This document shows, piece after piece, positions 1 through 7,197 of a DNA stretch of 64,000 nt. A program made the position numbers and the translations under genes. This DNA is from JADKHR01 sp041917295 (GTDB taxonomy: Bacteria > Elusimicrobiota > Elusimicrobia > FEN-1173): the NCBI GenBank assembly GCA_041917295.1, contig JAYRXX010000022.1, positions 1 to 64,000 of the forward strand. Direction: 5' to 3'. The notes under the pieces are model-generated. The model saw only the letters and a program-made list of their open reading frames with translations, was not told the origin of the DNA and did no database searches. How positions within the stretch are numbered: the first letter of the stretch is position 1; each line of letters starts with the position of its first letter.

Positions 1-1
1 C

Positions 2-817
2 CAGTCCTTGGCCCAGGGCACCAGCCAACAGGCCTCCAGCCTGGAAGAAGTCTCCAGCAGTCTCCAGGAAATGAACGCCATGACACGCCAGAACGCCGCC
101 AACGCCAAAGAGGCCCGCGGCATCGCCGAAGCCACCAAAACCTCCGCGGAAAACGGCGTCAACAGCATGGGCCGTCTCTCCGCCGCCATGGACCTGATCA
201 AGAAGTCCTCGGACGACACCGCCAAGATTATTAAGACCATCGACGAAATCGCCTTCCAGACCAACCTGCTGGCCCTCAACGCCGCGGTCGAAGCCGCCCG
301 GGCCGGTGAGGCGGGCAAAGGGTTTGCCGTGGTGGCTGAGGAAGTCCGCAACCTGGCCATGCGCTCCGCGGAAGCGGCCAAGAACACGGCGAACATGATA
401 GAGGGGTCTGTAAAAAATGCTGAAAACGGGGTGTCGATCAATCAAGAAGTGATGAAAAATCTCGAGGAAATCAACAATAACGCGAAACGGGTAAGCGAAG
501 TGATGGCGGAGATTGCCGCCGCATCGGACCAACAAAGTACCGGCGTGGGCCAAGTGAACTCGGCGATGGAGCAGATGAACCAGCTGACGCAACAGAACGC
601 GGCCAACAGCGAAGAGTCCGCCAGCGCGTCGGAAGAACTTTCCGCCCAGGCCCAAGAAATGAAAGCCATGGTAATGGGGTTTAAAATTTCGAGTGAGGTG
701 GGCAGGCAAATTCCGGACAAACCCGTACCGTTAAAAGCCAAATCAAAGATGCCAAGCAAAACCATGCCCATGTTCTCTACTGATACAGATGGAAAAGATA
801 TTTTTAAAGAATTTTAA
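2..817 (+). CDS. Methyl-accepting chemotaxis protein, C-terminal signalling part (5' end outside window)
   Basis: The reading frame is open to the window edge, so only the last 271 residues are visible; the sensory and membrane parts lie upstream. The visible part is the cytoplasmic coiled-coil hairpin that passes signals to CheA/CheW. The highly conserved tip (NLLALNAAVEAARAGE...GKGFAVVAEEVR) lies at about residues 87-116, flanked by Ala/Glu-rich methylation-helix heptads on both sides. The tail after the hairpin is short and ends in DIFKEF, an acidic/aromatic C-terminus of the kind seen on several MCPs; whether it tethers CheR is not known. It is followed 90 bp later by cheY, consistent with a chemotaxis block. 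Confidence 0.95.
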   Translation, partial: QSLAQGTSQQASSLEEVSSSLQEMNAMTRQNAANAKEARGIAEATKTSAENGVNSMGRLSAAMDLIKKSSDDTAKIIKTIDEIAFQTNLLALNAAVEAARAGEAGKGFAVVAEEVRNLAMRSAEAAKNTANMIEGSVKNAENGVSINQEVMKNLEEINNNAKRVSEVMAEIAAASDQQSTGVGQVNSAMEQMNQLTQQNAANSEESASASEELSAQAQEMKAMVMGFKISSEVGRQIPDKPVPLKAKSKMPSKTMPMFSTDTDGKDIFKEF

Positions 818-907
818 TATGATAGGATGGCCTAGCCGCCACCTAGCTTTAAATGAAAAGATTAATTAAAGCGAATTAGACTTTCGAGTGTGTGCGGAGG
901 TGTGACC

Positions 908-1294
908 ATGAAAATTCTGGTGGTTGATGACTCACCGTTTATGCGACAGGCCGTTATCAAGGCCCTCAGCGAAACAAAATACAAAACGGCGGAAATTGCC
1001 CAGGCCGGCGACGGAAAAGACGCACTGAAACAATTTAAGGCCGGTGGCATCGACTGGGTTTTATGCGACTGGAACATGCCCGGAATGAACGGGCTCGATT
1101 TTTTAATTGAGGCGCGGAAAATTAAAACGCCGAAACATGTGCCCATTTTAATGGTCACCACAGAAGGCACCATGGCGAAAATGGAACAGGCCCTGGAACA
1201 GGGGGCCGACCGCTACGTGGTTAAACCGTTTACCGCCGCTGATATAGAACGGGGAATGGACCTGGCGGCGCTTAAAATGGCGGCGAAACCATGA
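908..1294 (+). CDS. cheY: CheY-type single-domain response regulator
   Basis: 128-residue stand-alone receiver domain. The acidic pocket is Asp7/Asp8, the phospho-acceptor is Asp54 (CDWNMPG), the switch Thr sits in MVTTEG and the conserved Lys in VVKPF. The closest family sense is chemotaxis CheY, which binds the flagellar switch when phosphorylated. ATG 908 is chosen over an upstream in-frame GTG (890) because GGAGG lies 7 bases before it. It overlaps the CheX-like gene by 4 bases (ATGA), so the regulator and its probable phosphatase are translationally coupled. Asn follows the acceptor motif (D-W-N), as in CheY proteins. Confidence 0.93.
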   Translation: MKILVVDDSPFMRQAVIKALSETKYKTAEIAQAGDGKDALKQFKAGGIDWVLCDWNMPGMNGLDFLIEARKIKTPKHVPILMVTTEGTMAKMEQALEQGADRYVVKPFTAADIERGMDLAALKMAAKP

Positions 1295-1776
1295 CGCCCC
1301 CAAAAGAGGCGGTCGACCGAACCACGCTGACCCAGGCGGTGATGGGAGCCACAACGGACATGTTTAAAATGTTTTCCGTGTGCGTGGTGGGCGGCCAAAC
1401 GCCGGAAGGCAACGGCGTTCTCAGCCCGGGCTTTTGCGCGGTGGTCAAGTTTTCACGCGACGTGACGGGGCAGGTGGCGGTGACGCTGTCGCCCCCCATC
1501 GCAAAGGCGTTGGCCGCGTCGGTGTACGGGCCGGAAGAAGCCGCCAGCGACCAACGCATGAAAGAAGTGGTGGCCGAGGTGGCCAACATGATCGCCGGCG
1601 GGATTCGGAACAATTTGCAGGCCGTGGGCATGGACTTTGATATTTCGTTGCCGGAATCCATTGCTCCCGTGGACAACAAAACCGCTTCGGAAACAGGCGG
1701 GGTGTCCCTGTCGTTTCATGTCAACAACGACGGTTGCATTGTGGACGCACACCTGGCCCCCGCACCGGCTGGATAA
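1291..1776 (+). CDS. cheX: CheX-like CheY-P phosphatase
   Basis: 161-residue protein of the CheC/CheX family, which removes phosphate from CheY-P. The signature helix is visible as EVANMIAGG, with the Glu/Asn pair at residues 96 and 99 that in CheX carries out the dephosphorylation chemistry. It has a single such helix, as CheX does, rather than the two of CheC. It starts inside the stop of cheY (ATGA), and its own stop is followed by an RBS for a second CheY-like regulator. Without a CheZ gene in view, it is the likely signal-terminating enzyme. Confidence 0.88.
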   Translation: MTPPKEAVDRTTLTQAVMGATTDMFKMFSVCVVGGQTPEGNGVLSPGFCAVVKFSRDVTGQVAVTLSPPIAKALAASVYGPEEAASDQRMKEVVAEVANMIAGGIRNNLQAVGMDFDISLPESIAPVDNKTASETGGVSLSFHVNNDGCIVDAHLAPAPAG

Positions 1777-1786
1777 AAGGAGATTC

Positions 1787-2152
1787 ATGCGCGCTCTGGT
1801 TATCGACGATGAGGAAGATGTAAGACGGCTGTTGGCTTTGATGATGAGCCGGTTGGGATTTGAAACGTCCGAAGCGGTGAATGGCCAAGATGGTCTGAAA
1901 CAATTGAACGATCCGCTAGGCGTGGACGTGGTGCTTTTGGACTGGCGCATGCCGGTGCTGGACGGCGCGGGGTTTCTTAAAAAGAAACAGGCCGATTCCG
2001 CCGTGGCGTCCATTCCCGTCATGATGCTCACGGGGCTCAACGAAATGAACGACGTGGTGACCGCCCTCGAACTGGGCGCCAAAGAATATCTGATGAAACC
2101 TATTACACAACGGACCCTGCGGGAAAAGCTGGCCCTGCTGGGGCTCGCCTGA
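1787..2152 (+). CDS. Second CheY-like response regulator
   Basis: 121-residue receiver domain alone. Asp7/Asp8 form the acidic pocket, Asp52 (LLDWRMP) is the acceptor, and MLTG and LMKP supply the Thr and Lys. The start is ATG 1787, preceded by AAAGGAG. It differs clearly from the cheY product 500 bp upstream, with Arg rather than Asn at acceptor +2, so it may be a phosphate sink, an adaptation regulator or the output for a different kinase such as the soluble kinase at 3.7 kb. Placement between cheX and cheR points to chemotaxis. Confidence 0.9.
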   Translation: MRALVIDDEEDVRRLLALMMSRLGFETSEAVNGQDGLKQLNDPLGVDVVLLDWRMPVLDGAGFLKKKQADSAVASIPVMMLTGLNEMNDVVTALELGAKEYLMKPITQRTLREKLALLGLA

Positions 2153-2161
2153 GGACAACAC

Positions 2162-2995
2162 ATGACGCCGCCCGTTTGGGAAACAGGAACAGACCAAATC
2201 AACTATTTGGGAGATTTGACCCGTCGAATTGGGGGGTTTGTTTTAGAAAAAGAACGCGGTTTGGTGTCGGACCCGAGGGTAATGGACCTGCTGTTCCGGG
2301 AAAAAGTGGGGACCATTGAAGAGTTGGTCACCCGCTTGCGCAAGTTGCCGGAAGGGGCGCTTCATCAAAGCGTGGTGGAAAGCCTGGCGGTTTCGGACAC
2401 GTCCTTTTTTGCCGAATGCCGAATTTACGATCAATTGGAAAAAACCATCATTCCCTGGCTGGCGGACCAACCTTCCCGAACCCACAAACTGACGTTGTGG
2501 AGCGCGGGATGTTCCACGGGGCAAGAGGCCTACAGCCTGGCTATTTCCGCGGACCGGGCCTTGAGCAACTGTTTTGGCTGGGCTTATCAGGTCATCGGCT
2601 CCGACCTGTCAAGCCGCAACCTTCGCACCGCTGAAAGCGGCGTTTATTCCCAGTTCGATATCAATTGCGGTCTGCCCGCTTCGCGATTGGTGGAGTATTT
2701 TGAAAAACGCGACAACAATTGGCACGTCAAAAAAACGCTTAAGAAAAATGTGTCGTTCCAAAAACTGAACCTGGCTAACCCCGGATCGCCCTATCCGGAA
2801 GCCGACGTGGTGCTGATTCGCAACGTTCTCAGCTACTTTGAGCCGAAACGTCGCGCCGACGTGTTGGCCAAAATCAAACGGGTGATGCGACCCGACGGCT
2901 ATTTAATTTTGGGTGAGAAAGAAGCCCTGGACCCCTCCCACGGGTTCACCGCCGATTCCAACAGCCCTTGCCGCCTTTACCGGCCAGCTCCATAA
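2162..2995 (+). CDS. cheR: CheR-type chemoreceptor methyltransferase
   Basis: 277 residues, the usual CheR length. It methylates receptor glutamates using S-adenosylmethionine. An all-alpha N-terminal domain (about 10-85) precedes the Rossmann methyltransferase domain. The SAM loop SAGCSTGQEAYSLAI lies at about 113-128, the LIRNVLSYF segment near 220 and a GYLILGEKE segment near the end. The motif normally read as T-x-FFR before the catalytic domain is TSFFAE here, so the Arg that approaches the substrate Glu in classical CheR is Ala. Otherwise it looks intact. No cheB is seen in the window. Confidence 0.9.
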   Translation: MTPPVWETGTDQINYLGDLTRRIGGFVLEKERGLVSDPRVMDLLFREKVGTIEELVTRLRKLPEGALHQSVVESLAVSDTSFFAECRIYDQLEKTIIPWLADQPSRTHKLTLWSAGCSTGQEAYSLAISADRALSNCFGWAYQVIGSDLSSRNLRTAESGVYSQFDINCGLPASRLVEYFEKRDNNWHVKKTLKKNVSFQKLNLANPGSPYPEADVVLIRNVLSYFEPKRRADVLAKIKRVMRPDGYLILGEKEALDPSHGFTADSNSPCRLYRPAP

Positions 2996-3036
2996 AAGCC
3001 CCGTTCTCCAATAAAACGCCCCCCGCTCTAAAACCA

Positions 3037-3052
3037 TTGGCACGGAAATTGC
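3037..3052 (+). promoter_or_regulatory. Sigma-54 promoter (-24/-12), kinase unit
   Basis: TTGGCACGGAAATTGC matches the sigma-54 consensus TGGCACG-N4-TTGC exactly, with the GG and GC pairs correctly spaced. It predicts transcription from about 3064, only about 7 bases before ATG 3071. It should drive the membrane protein, the soluble kinase and the FlgT-like protein. Confidence 0.9.
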
Positions 3053-3070
3053 AAGTCCATTTATTGCCTT

Positions 3071-3727
3071 ATGGAACTGCGAACGGTGGTGGGCGTATTG
3101 TTGGTGTTGGCCGGGCCGATTCTGGCTTTTGAGGCCTACGGACTTTATCGGTTAAATCAATCTCTTCCCCCCACTCCGGAAGCGGCTTTGGAACGGCTTT
3201 GCACGGACTTGCTGGACGCCGCACGGTCAAAAAATTTGGACCGATCCGCAAAAGAAATTTCTGTTGTCCAAGGGCCTGAATCCGATCCGTTTTTTGATAC
3301 TCTCCCGCCCTTCCTGAACGCCCGGTTATCCAGGGGATTTAAAACGTTTCTCTTTTCAGACGATGTTCGAAAAAAATCCGTGGCCGAAACGGCCCGGCAA
3401 TTGGAGTTGAACAGAGGGAGCGTCTCCCAGGATCAGCTGGTTCCCGTGGTCCCCGACGTGAACCTCCACGCCCAGTGGCAACGGTTGGACAACGACAACG
3501 TGGCGGTGACGATTCAAGCTGTTCGGGTGGGCGTGAGCGGCGAAGGAGTGCAGGCGACCGCGCGGTTTGTTCATCCCCGAACCCGCGCCCAACAAGAACG
3601 GCGGCGGGAACTTCTGAAAGGCGCTCTGTTCGCGGCGGCGGCTCCGTTGGGCGCCCTGGCGTTTTTAACTCTGGTCCCGCGCCGCGCTGGTTCTTCGTTA
3701 GGAGGATCCCATGGCCCCACACGCTGA
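3071..3727 (+). CDS. Membrane protein with two terminal TM helices, unknown function
   Basis: 218 residues, not recognised. A hydrophobic helix at about 5-27 and a second at about 190-206 flank a hydrophilic domain of roughly 160 residues, probably periplasmic. A basic, Arg-rich stretch (about 173-185) sits just before the second helix. A perfect sigma-54 promoter puts the mRNA start about 7 bases upstream, so the message is almost leaderless and no Shine-Dalgarno is visible; the in-frame GTG codons at 3086 and 3089 are alternative starts. The stop overlaps the next gene, a kinase that has no membrane segment. A role as that kinase's membrane or export-apparatus sensor is an inference from this coupling only. 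Confidence 0.75.
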   Translation: MELRTVVGVLLVLAGPILAFEAYGLYRLNQSLPPTPEAALERLCTDLLDAARSKNLDRSAKEISVVQGPESDPFFDTLPPFLNARLSRGFKTFLFSDDVRKKSVAETARQLELNRGSVSQDQLVPVVPDVNLHAQWQRLDNDNVAVTIQAVRVGVSGEGVQATARFVHPRTRAQQERRRELLKGALFAAAAPLGALAFLTLVPRRAGSSLGGSHGPTR

Positions 3728-4568
3728 TCGTAAACATATTTCCCTCCCCCGCGTCGCGCGGGGGTCCCATCCGCTTCCCCCCCCGAAAAATTGGAATTCG
3801 AACCCGGTGACAAGCGCCATGCCTTTGGGCGCAACCAGCGTGGTCGAATCCGTTTTTCCGTTCACGATTTTTGAAGAACCCACCCGCAACTTTGAAGACG
3901 TGGGCCGCGGCGTGGCCCACAAATTGCGAAGCGGCCTGTGCGCTTTGAAAGGCGGGTTGGAACTCAGCCTGCAACAAATGCTTCCGGGGCCCACCCGGGA
4001 AATGTTGTCTTTGGCCGAACGGGGAGCCCAACACATCACCGAAATCGTCAAAGATTTGGTGACGCTCACCCAGCGGCCCGACGTTCATCCAAAACCCCTC
4101 GATCTTAACTTGCTCATCGGCGAATTTATGAACGGCCTTCGCCGGGACCCCGCGTGGCATCACGTGGTTCTCACCCGGCGCCCGAGCGGGGCGACCCCTC
4201 TGATTTTGGGCGACCCGGAGTTGTTGGACACCGTGTTTGAAGCCGTCACCAAAAACGCCGCGGAAGCCATGACCCCGAACCCGGACGAATCCGAAACCAA
4301 AAAACGGGGCGCCCAATTGCTTGTGGAAACATTCCGGGAAGAAGATCATACCGGGGTACGCCTCATTGATTCCGGAACAGGATTGTCGCCCGAGGCCAAA
4401 GAATTGGCGTTTCAGCCCTACTTTTCGACGAAAAGCGGCCATCGGGGAATGGGCTTGTCCATGGCGCGATGGATGATGCACGTCCATGGCGGGTCCATGT
4501 CCATTGAAAACAATCTTGATTGCGGCGCCACCGTGACGCTCCGATTTCCCAACCCGCCCCAGCCTTGA
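3711..4568 (+). CDS. Soluble sensor histidine kinase, FlrB/FleS/FlgS-like role
   Basis: 285-residue kinase without membrane segments. The phospho-acceptor helix holds His70 in VAHKLRSGL: the usual Glu after His is Lys, reminiscent of the H-Q-L-R form I recall for FleS/FlrB flagellar kinases. The ATPase domain shows KNAAEAM (N box), DSGTGL (G1), FSTK (F box) and RGMGLSMA (G2). AGGAGG before ATG 3711 fixes the start inside the previous gene. It lies in a sigma-54 unit in a flagellar locus, and the NtrC-type regulator at 40.7 kb is its most likely partner. The first 40 residues are low-complexity and show no PAS or GAF fold that I can see. Confidence 0.88.
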   Translation: MAPHADRKHISLPRVARGSHPLPPPKNWNSNPVTSAMPLGATSVVESVFPFTIFEEPTRNFEDVGRGVAHKLRSGLCALKGGLELSLQQMLPGPTREMLSLAERGAQHITEIVKDLVTLTQRPDVHPKPLDLNLLIGEFMNGLRRDPAWHHVVLTRRPSGATPLILGDPELLDTVFEAVTKNAAEAMTPNPDESETKKRGAQLLVETFREEDHTGVRLIDSGTGLSPEAKELAFQPYFSTKSGHRGMGLSMARWMMHVHGGSMSIENNLDCGATVTLRFPNPPQP

Positions 4569-5917
4569 TCCCCCGTTTTATTCATTGGTCCGGGATATCC
4601 GCCTCGCTTACCAGGTGGATTGGCCTGATTTTACTGGCCTTGATTACAACCAATGTGGAAAGCGCGGGGCGAAAGCCCCCCTGGCCGGCCGACGTCTATT
4701 TGGTTGGGGAAGGATGGGCGGAATTGGGGTCCGATCCAGGCCGGGCCCGCGAACAGGCCAAAGCCCGGGCCTTGGGTGATTTGGCGTTAAACGCTCGGGT
4801 CACCGTTCAGGCCGCCCTGGCCGATGTGTTGGGCCAATCCAACGGAACAACCTCCCAATCCCTGGAATCCCGCGTGAACGCCTACGCCCAACTGGCGCCG
4901 GTTCGGTTGGATCGGCAAGAATTTGTGCTTCACAGTCCGCAACGAAACCACATCACCTGCCGCGTGGGCGTGCGGCGCGCTCAATATGACGAACAGGTTC
5001 GGCGCGAACTACAACAACAGAAAGACACATTGTTGAGTTTGGCCCGCACCGCGCTAAATGAATTTAATCAAGGCCGGATTGGACACTCTTTTCGAACCCT
5101 CAACGACTTATTGACCCGGCGTTCCGATCTGTTCGCCGACCTCCCATTCGATGGCCCGCCAGAAAAAACAAAGCAATCCCTTCGTCAATCCGGCTCGGAG
5201 TTAAATTCAAATTTTTGGGATTGGGTTAGGTCTCTGCAAAACGATATTCTGCGTTCGTTGAAATTGCACTGCGACGCGGCCCCCATGTATTTTGATTCCG
5301 GGGGCCGCTATTCGGGGCCCGTCCAGGTTCATGCAACGTGGACCGGAGCGGGGAAAGCCGATTTGTCCGGGTTTCCTCTCCAAGGGCGATGGGCCCATCG
5401 GCCGACCGGACCGGCGGAGGAAACCGAGACCAACCAGAAAGGCGAAGCCGCGTTTTCCCCCACAGTTGACCTCTTCAATAAAAAAGCCGCGTGGGTTGTT
5501 TCACCCGTTGGACAGCATAACCCCTCGTGCCGCCGGACGTTTCAAAGGCGCAAATCGGCCCTGTTATTTGTGTCGGGATCGTCCGAAAAAATTCGCCGCG
5601 CCGTTGAAACCGACGCCCTTACCCGCCTTCAAAAATGGCCCTGGGACATTCGCGTTTCCTCAGATGAAACAGACACGGCCGACGTGTCCGTGACCCTGCG
5701 CCTATCGGCGGCGGTGACCAAAAATCCGGACGGGCCGGTGTATCAGGCCCGGGTAAGCGTCACGATTGAAGTCCAAGAGTCGGGCAAAAAAAAGTCGTCC
5801 GCGTCCACCCGGACCGCCAACGGGTTCGGCGCAACAGCGGACCAAGCCACGGATGACGCGGCCAACAACCTTTTATCTCAATGGGGCGATTGGTTGAAGG
5901 TCAAAATCAGTATTTGA
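4565..5917 (+). CDS. Secreted LPP20/FlgT-like protein
   Basis: 450 residues. The chosen start is TTG 4565, overlapping the kinase stop as TTGA; this gives a good signal peptide (hydrophobic LIGLILLALIT-type core at about 15-30, cleavage near ESAG). After it comes a segment (VYLVGEGWAELGS... then Ala-rich REQAKARALGDLAL) that looks like the LPP20/FlgT N-terminal domain, in which a short strand is followed by an Ala-rich helix. FlgT-type proteins support the H/T ring around the basal body. The remaining 350 residues are unfamiliar; a second repeat of the pattern near the C-terminus (AVTKNPDG...ADQATDDAANNLL) suggests two related modules. It converges on the next gene with an 11-bp overlap. Confidence 0.7.
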   Translation: MIPRFIHWSGISASLTRWIGLILLALITTNVESAGRKPPWPADVYLVGEGWAELGSDPGRAREQAKARALGDLALNARVTVQAALADVLGQSNGTTSQSLESRVNAYAQLAPVRLDRQEFVLHSPQRNHITCRVGVRRAQYDEQVRRELQQQKDTLLSLARTALNEFNQGRIGHSFRTLNDLLTRRSDLFADLPFDGPPEKTKQSLRQSGSELNSNFWDWVRSLQNDILRSLKLHCDAAPMYFDSGGRYSGPVQVHATWTGAGKADLSGFPLQGRWAHRPTGPAEETETNQKGEAAFSPTVDLFNKKAAWVVSPVGQHNPSCRRTFQRRKSALLFVSGSSEKIRRAVETDALTRLQKWPWDIRVSSDETDTADVSVTLRLSAAVTKNPDGPVYQARVSVTIEVQESGKKKSSASTRTANGFGATADQATDDAANNLLSQWGDWLKVKISI

Positions 5918-6332
5918 GCCCGGCCACCCGCACGGACCCGCGGAGATCAAACATCGGTTCCTCCGCGGGCACGATGGAAACCCGCCTCACCGGGGGAAAT
6001 TGACCCCCGGTGAGCATATGGACCTGCCCCTCTTGAAGCCGGGCCAGTTGTGCCGACAGAGCGGCGACTTTTTGACGCAATTCTTTGCAATGGAGGGCGC
6101 GAATGCGTTCCCGCGATCCAGAAGGGCCCTGCATCCAAGCCCGGGCGGCCATTTCTTCAGCGGCGCGGCGGGCCTCATCTAAAATGGTCAGCGGTTTGGT
6201 GAGGTCCACCGACCGGCACCGTCCGCTTTGGCCCACCACCATGGCCTCTTCCGCCGCCTGGGCCACGGCCCGTTTTAAAAATCGGATTTCGTTGGTCAGG
6301 CACTGCTCCAATGCGGCAAACGGCTCGATCAT
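5907..6332 (-). CDS. Small helical protein, possible flagellar chaperone
   Basis: 141 residues, not recognised. The first 110 residues are predicted all-helical and rich in Ala, Glu and Arg (FAALEQCLTNEIRFLKRAV..., later ELRQKVAALSAQLARLQEG); the last 30 are beta/turn-like. AGGAGG lies ahead of ATG 6332, preferred to an in-frame start at 6395. A GCCGATAA sigma-28 -10 box sits about 27 bases upstream. It is encoded opposite to its flagellar neighbours and its promoter region abuts that of flgF. A FlgN/FliT-like secretion chaperone is possible from size and helix pattern, but no motif proves it. Confidence 0.65.
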   Translation of the reverse strand: MIEPFAALEQCLTNEIRFLKRAVAQAAEEAMVVGQSGRCRSVDLTKPLTILDEARRAAEEMAARAWMQGPSGSRERIRALHCKELRQKVAALSAQLARLQEGQVHMLTGGQFPPVRRVSIVPAEEPMFDLRGSVRVAGLKY

Positions 6333-6358
6333 AGCATCCTCCTGTGGGATCAATCCCA

Positions 6359-6385
6359 TTATCGGCACGTTCAGGAAAGTCTGGA
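6359..6385 (-). promoter_or_regulatory. Possible sigma-28 promoter for the small helical protein
   Basis: On the minus strand an exact GCCGATAA -10 element (6366-6359) lies about 20 bases upstream of the predicted mRNA leader and SD of the 5907-6332 gene. The -35 (TCCAGACT, 11 bases further) matches only about half of TAAAGTTT, so this is supported mainly by the -10 box and its position. Confidence 0.45.
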
Positions 6386-6397
6386 GGGGCCTCAAAT

Positions 6398-6413
6398 TCG
6401 CACAAATATTGCA
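6398..6413 (+). promoter_or_regulatory. Sigma-54 promoter of flgF operon
   Basis: TCGCACAAATATTGCA fits the -24/-12 spacing, with one substitution in the -24 GG (CG) and the conserved TTGC. The predicted start near 6424 lies after an upstream in-frame ATG (6420), so it decides the flgF start in favour of ATG 6435. Confidence 0.75.
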
Positions 6414-6434
6414 TACAGAATGGATGAGGATACC

Positions 6435-7139
6435 ATGATACGAGGCATATACTCCAACGCGCAGGCCATGTCCGCCTTAATGGCGAAACAAGACGTTCAG
6501 GCCAACAATTTGGCCAACGTCAACACCCACGGTTTTAAGAAAGATCGCGTCATATTCGATGAATTTCAAGAAGTTTTACGGGGTCAGCAGATGTCGACAC
6601 CCATCGCACGGACATCCATTGACCCCAAACCCGGAACCCTGTCTCGCACCGACAACACGCTTGACTTAGCGATTCAGGGGGACGGTTTTTTCGCCGTGGA
6701 AACCCCCCAAGGCACTCGATACACCCGAAACGGGGGGTTCCAATGGAACGACAAAGGCCAGATGGTGGACAGCGGCGGCCGGGTCGTTCTGGGCACCGGA
6801 GGGCCGATTGTTAGACGGCCCGAAGGCGGCGCAATCGGGGTGGGGGCCAACGGAACCGTGACCATGGGCGGAGAAGTGATTGGACAACTTAACGTGGTCG
6901 AGTTCGGTGAAAAGGCCCGCTTAAAAAAAGCCGGGGAAAGCCTCTTTGAGGTGGTCGGCGGCGACGCAAAACCCGCCCGGGGCCAGGTGATCCAAGGATT
7001 TTTAGAGGGGTCATCGGTTAACTCTGTTCAGGAAATGGCCGATATGATTAGTACCCTCCGACTCTTTGAGGCCAACCAGCGCTCCATTAAGTATCAAGAT
7101 GAAGCCCTTGGCAAAGCCATTTCCGAGCTAGGCCGTTAA
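6435..7139 (+). CDS. flgF: FlgF, proximal rod protein
   Basis: 234 residues. FlgF/FlgG-type rod protein assembled in the periplasm after export by the flagellar type III system. It has the N-terminal rod motif (NNLANVNTHGFKKDR, about 28-42), the central FlgF/FlgG domain (DLAIQGDGFFAVETPQGTRYTRNGGFQ) and the C-terminal helix (VQEMADMISTLRLFEANQRSIKYQDE). ATG 6435 is preferred to ATG 6420 because the sigma-54 start site falls between them and GAGG precedes 6435. It lies first in a long plus-strand operon running to the rpoN-like gene. Length is close to the family norm. Confidence 0.93.
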   Translation: MIRGIYSNAQAMSALMAKQDVQANNLANVNTHGFKKDRVIFDEFQEVLRGQQMSTPIARTSIDPKPGTLSRTDNTLDLAIQGDGFFAVETPQGTRYTRNGGFQWNDKGQMVDSGGRVVLGTGGPIVRRPEGGAIGVGANGTVTMGGEVIGQLNVVEFGEKARLKKAGESLFEVVGGDAKPARGQVIQGFLEGSSVNSVQEMADMISTLRLFEANQRSIKYQDEALGKAISELGR

Positions 7140-7158
7140 CGATGGAACGTTTGGTGTT

Positions 7159-7174
7159 GCCCCGAAACCGGGGC
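7159..7174 (+). other. RNA hairpin between flgF and flgG
   Basis: GCCCCG-AAAC-CGGGGC forms a perfect 6-bp GC-rich stem with a 4-base loop. It is not followed by a U run, so it is not a standard terminator. It may be a pause, a processing site or a 3' stabiliser that sets the flgF/flgG ratio, since few rod FlgF and more FlgG subunits are needed. Confidence 0.45.
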
Positions 7175-7197
7175 GTCTTCATTGAGGAGGTAACGCA

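Noticed and set aside
3339..4487. Long open frame (382 codons) on the minus strand across the membrane protein and kinase genes
   Set aside because: It is the shadow of two well-supported plus-strand genes in high-G+C DNA. Its translation is rich in His, Arg and Gly with no recognisable domain.
4520..5917. TTG 4520 as start of the FlgT-like protein
   Set aside because: It would put about 15 polar residues ahead of the signal peptide and overlap the kinase by nearly 50 bases; TTG 4565 overlaps the stop as TTGA, as at other junctions here.
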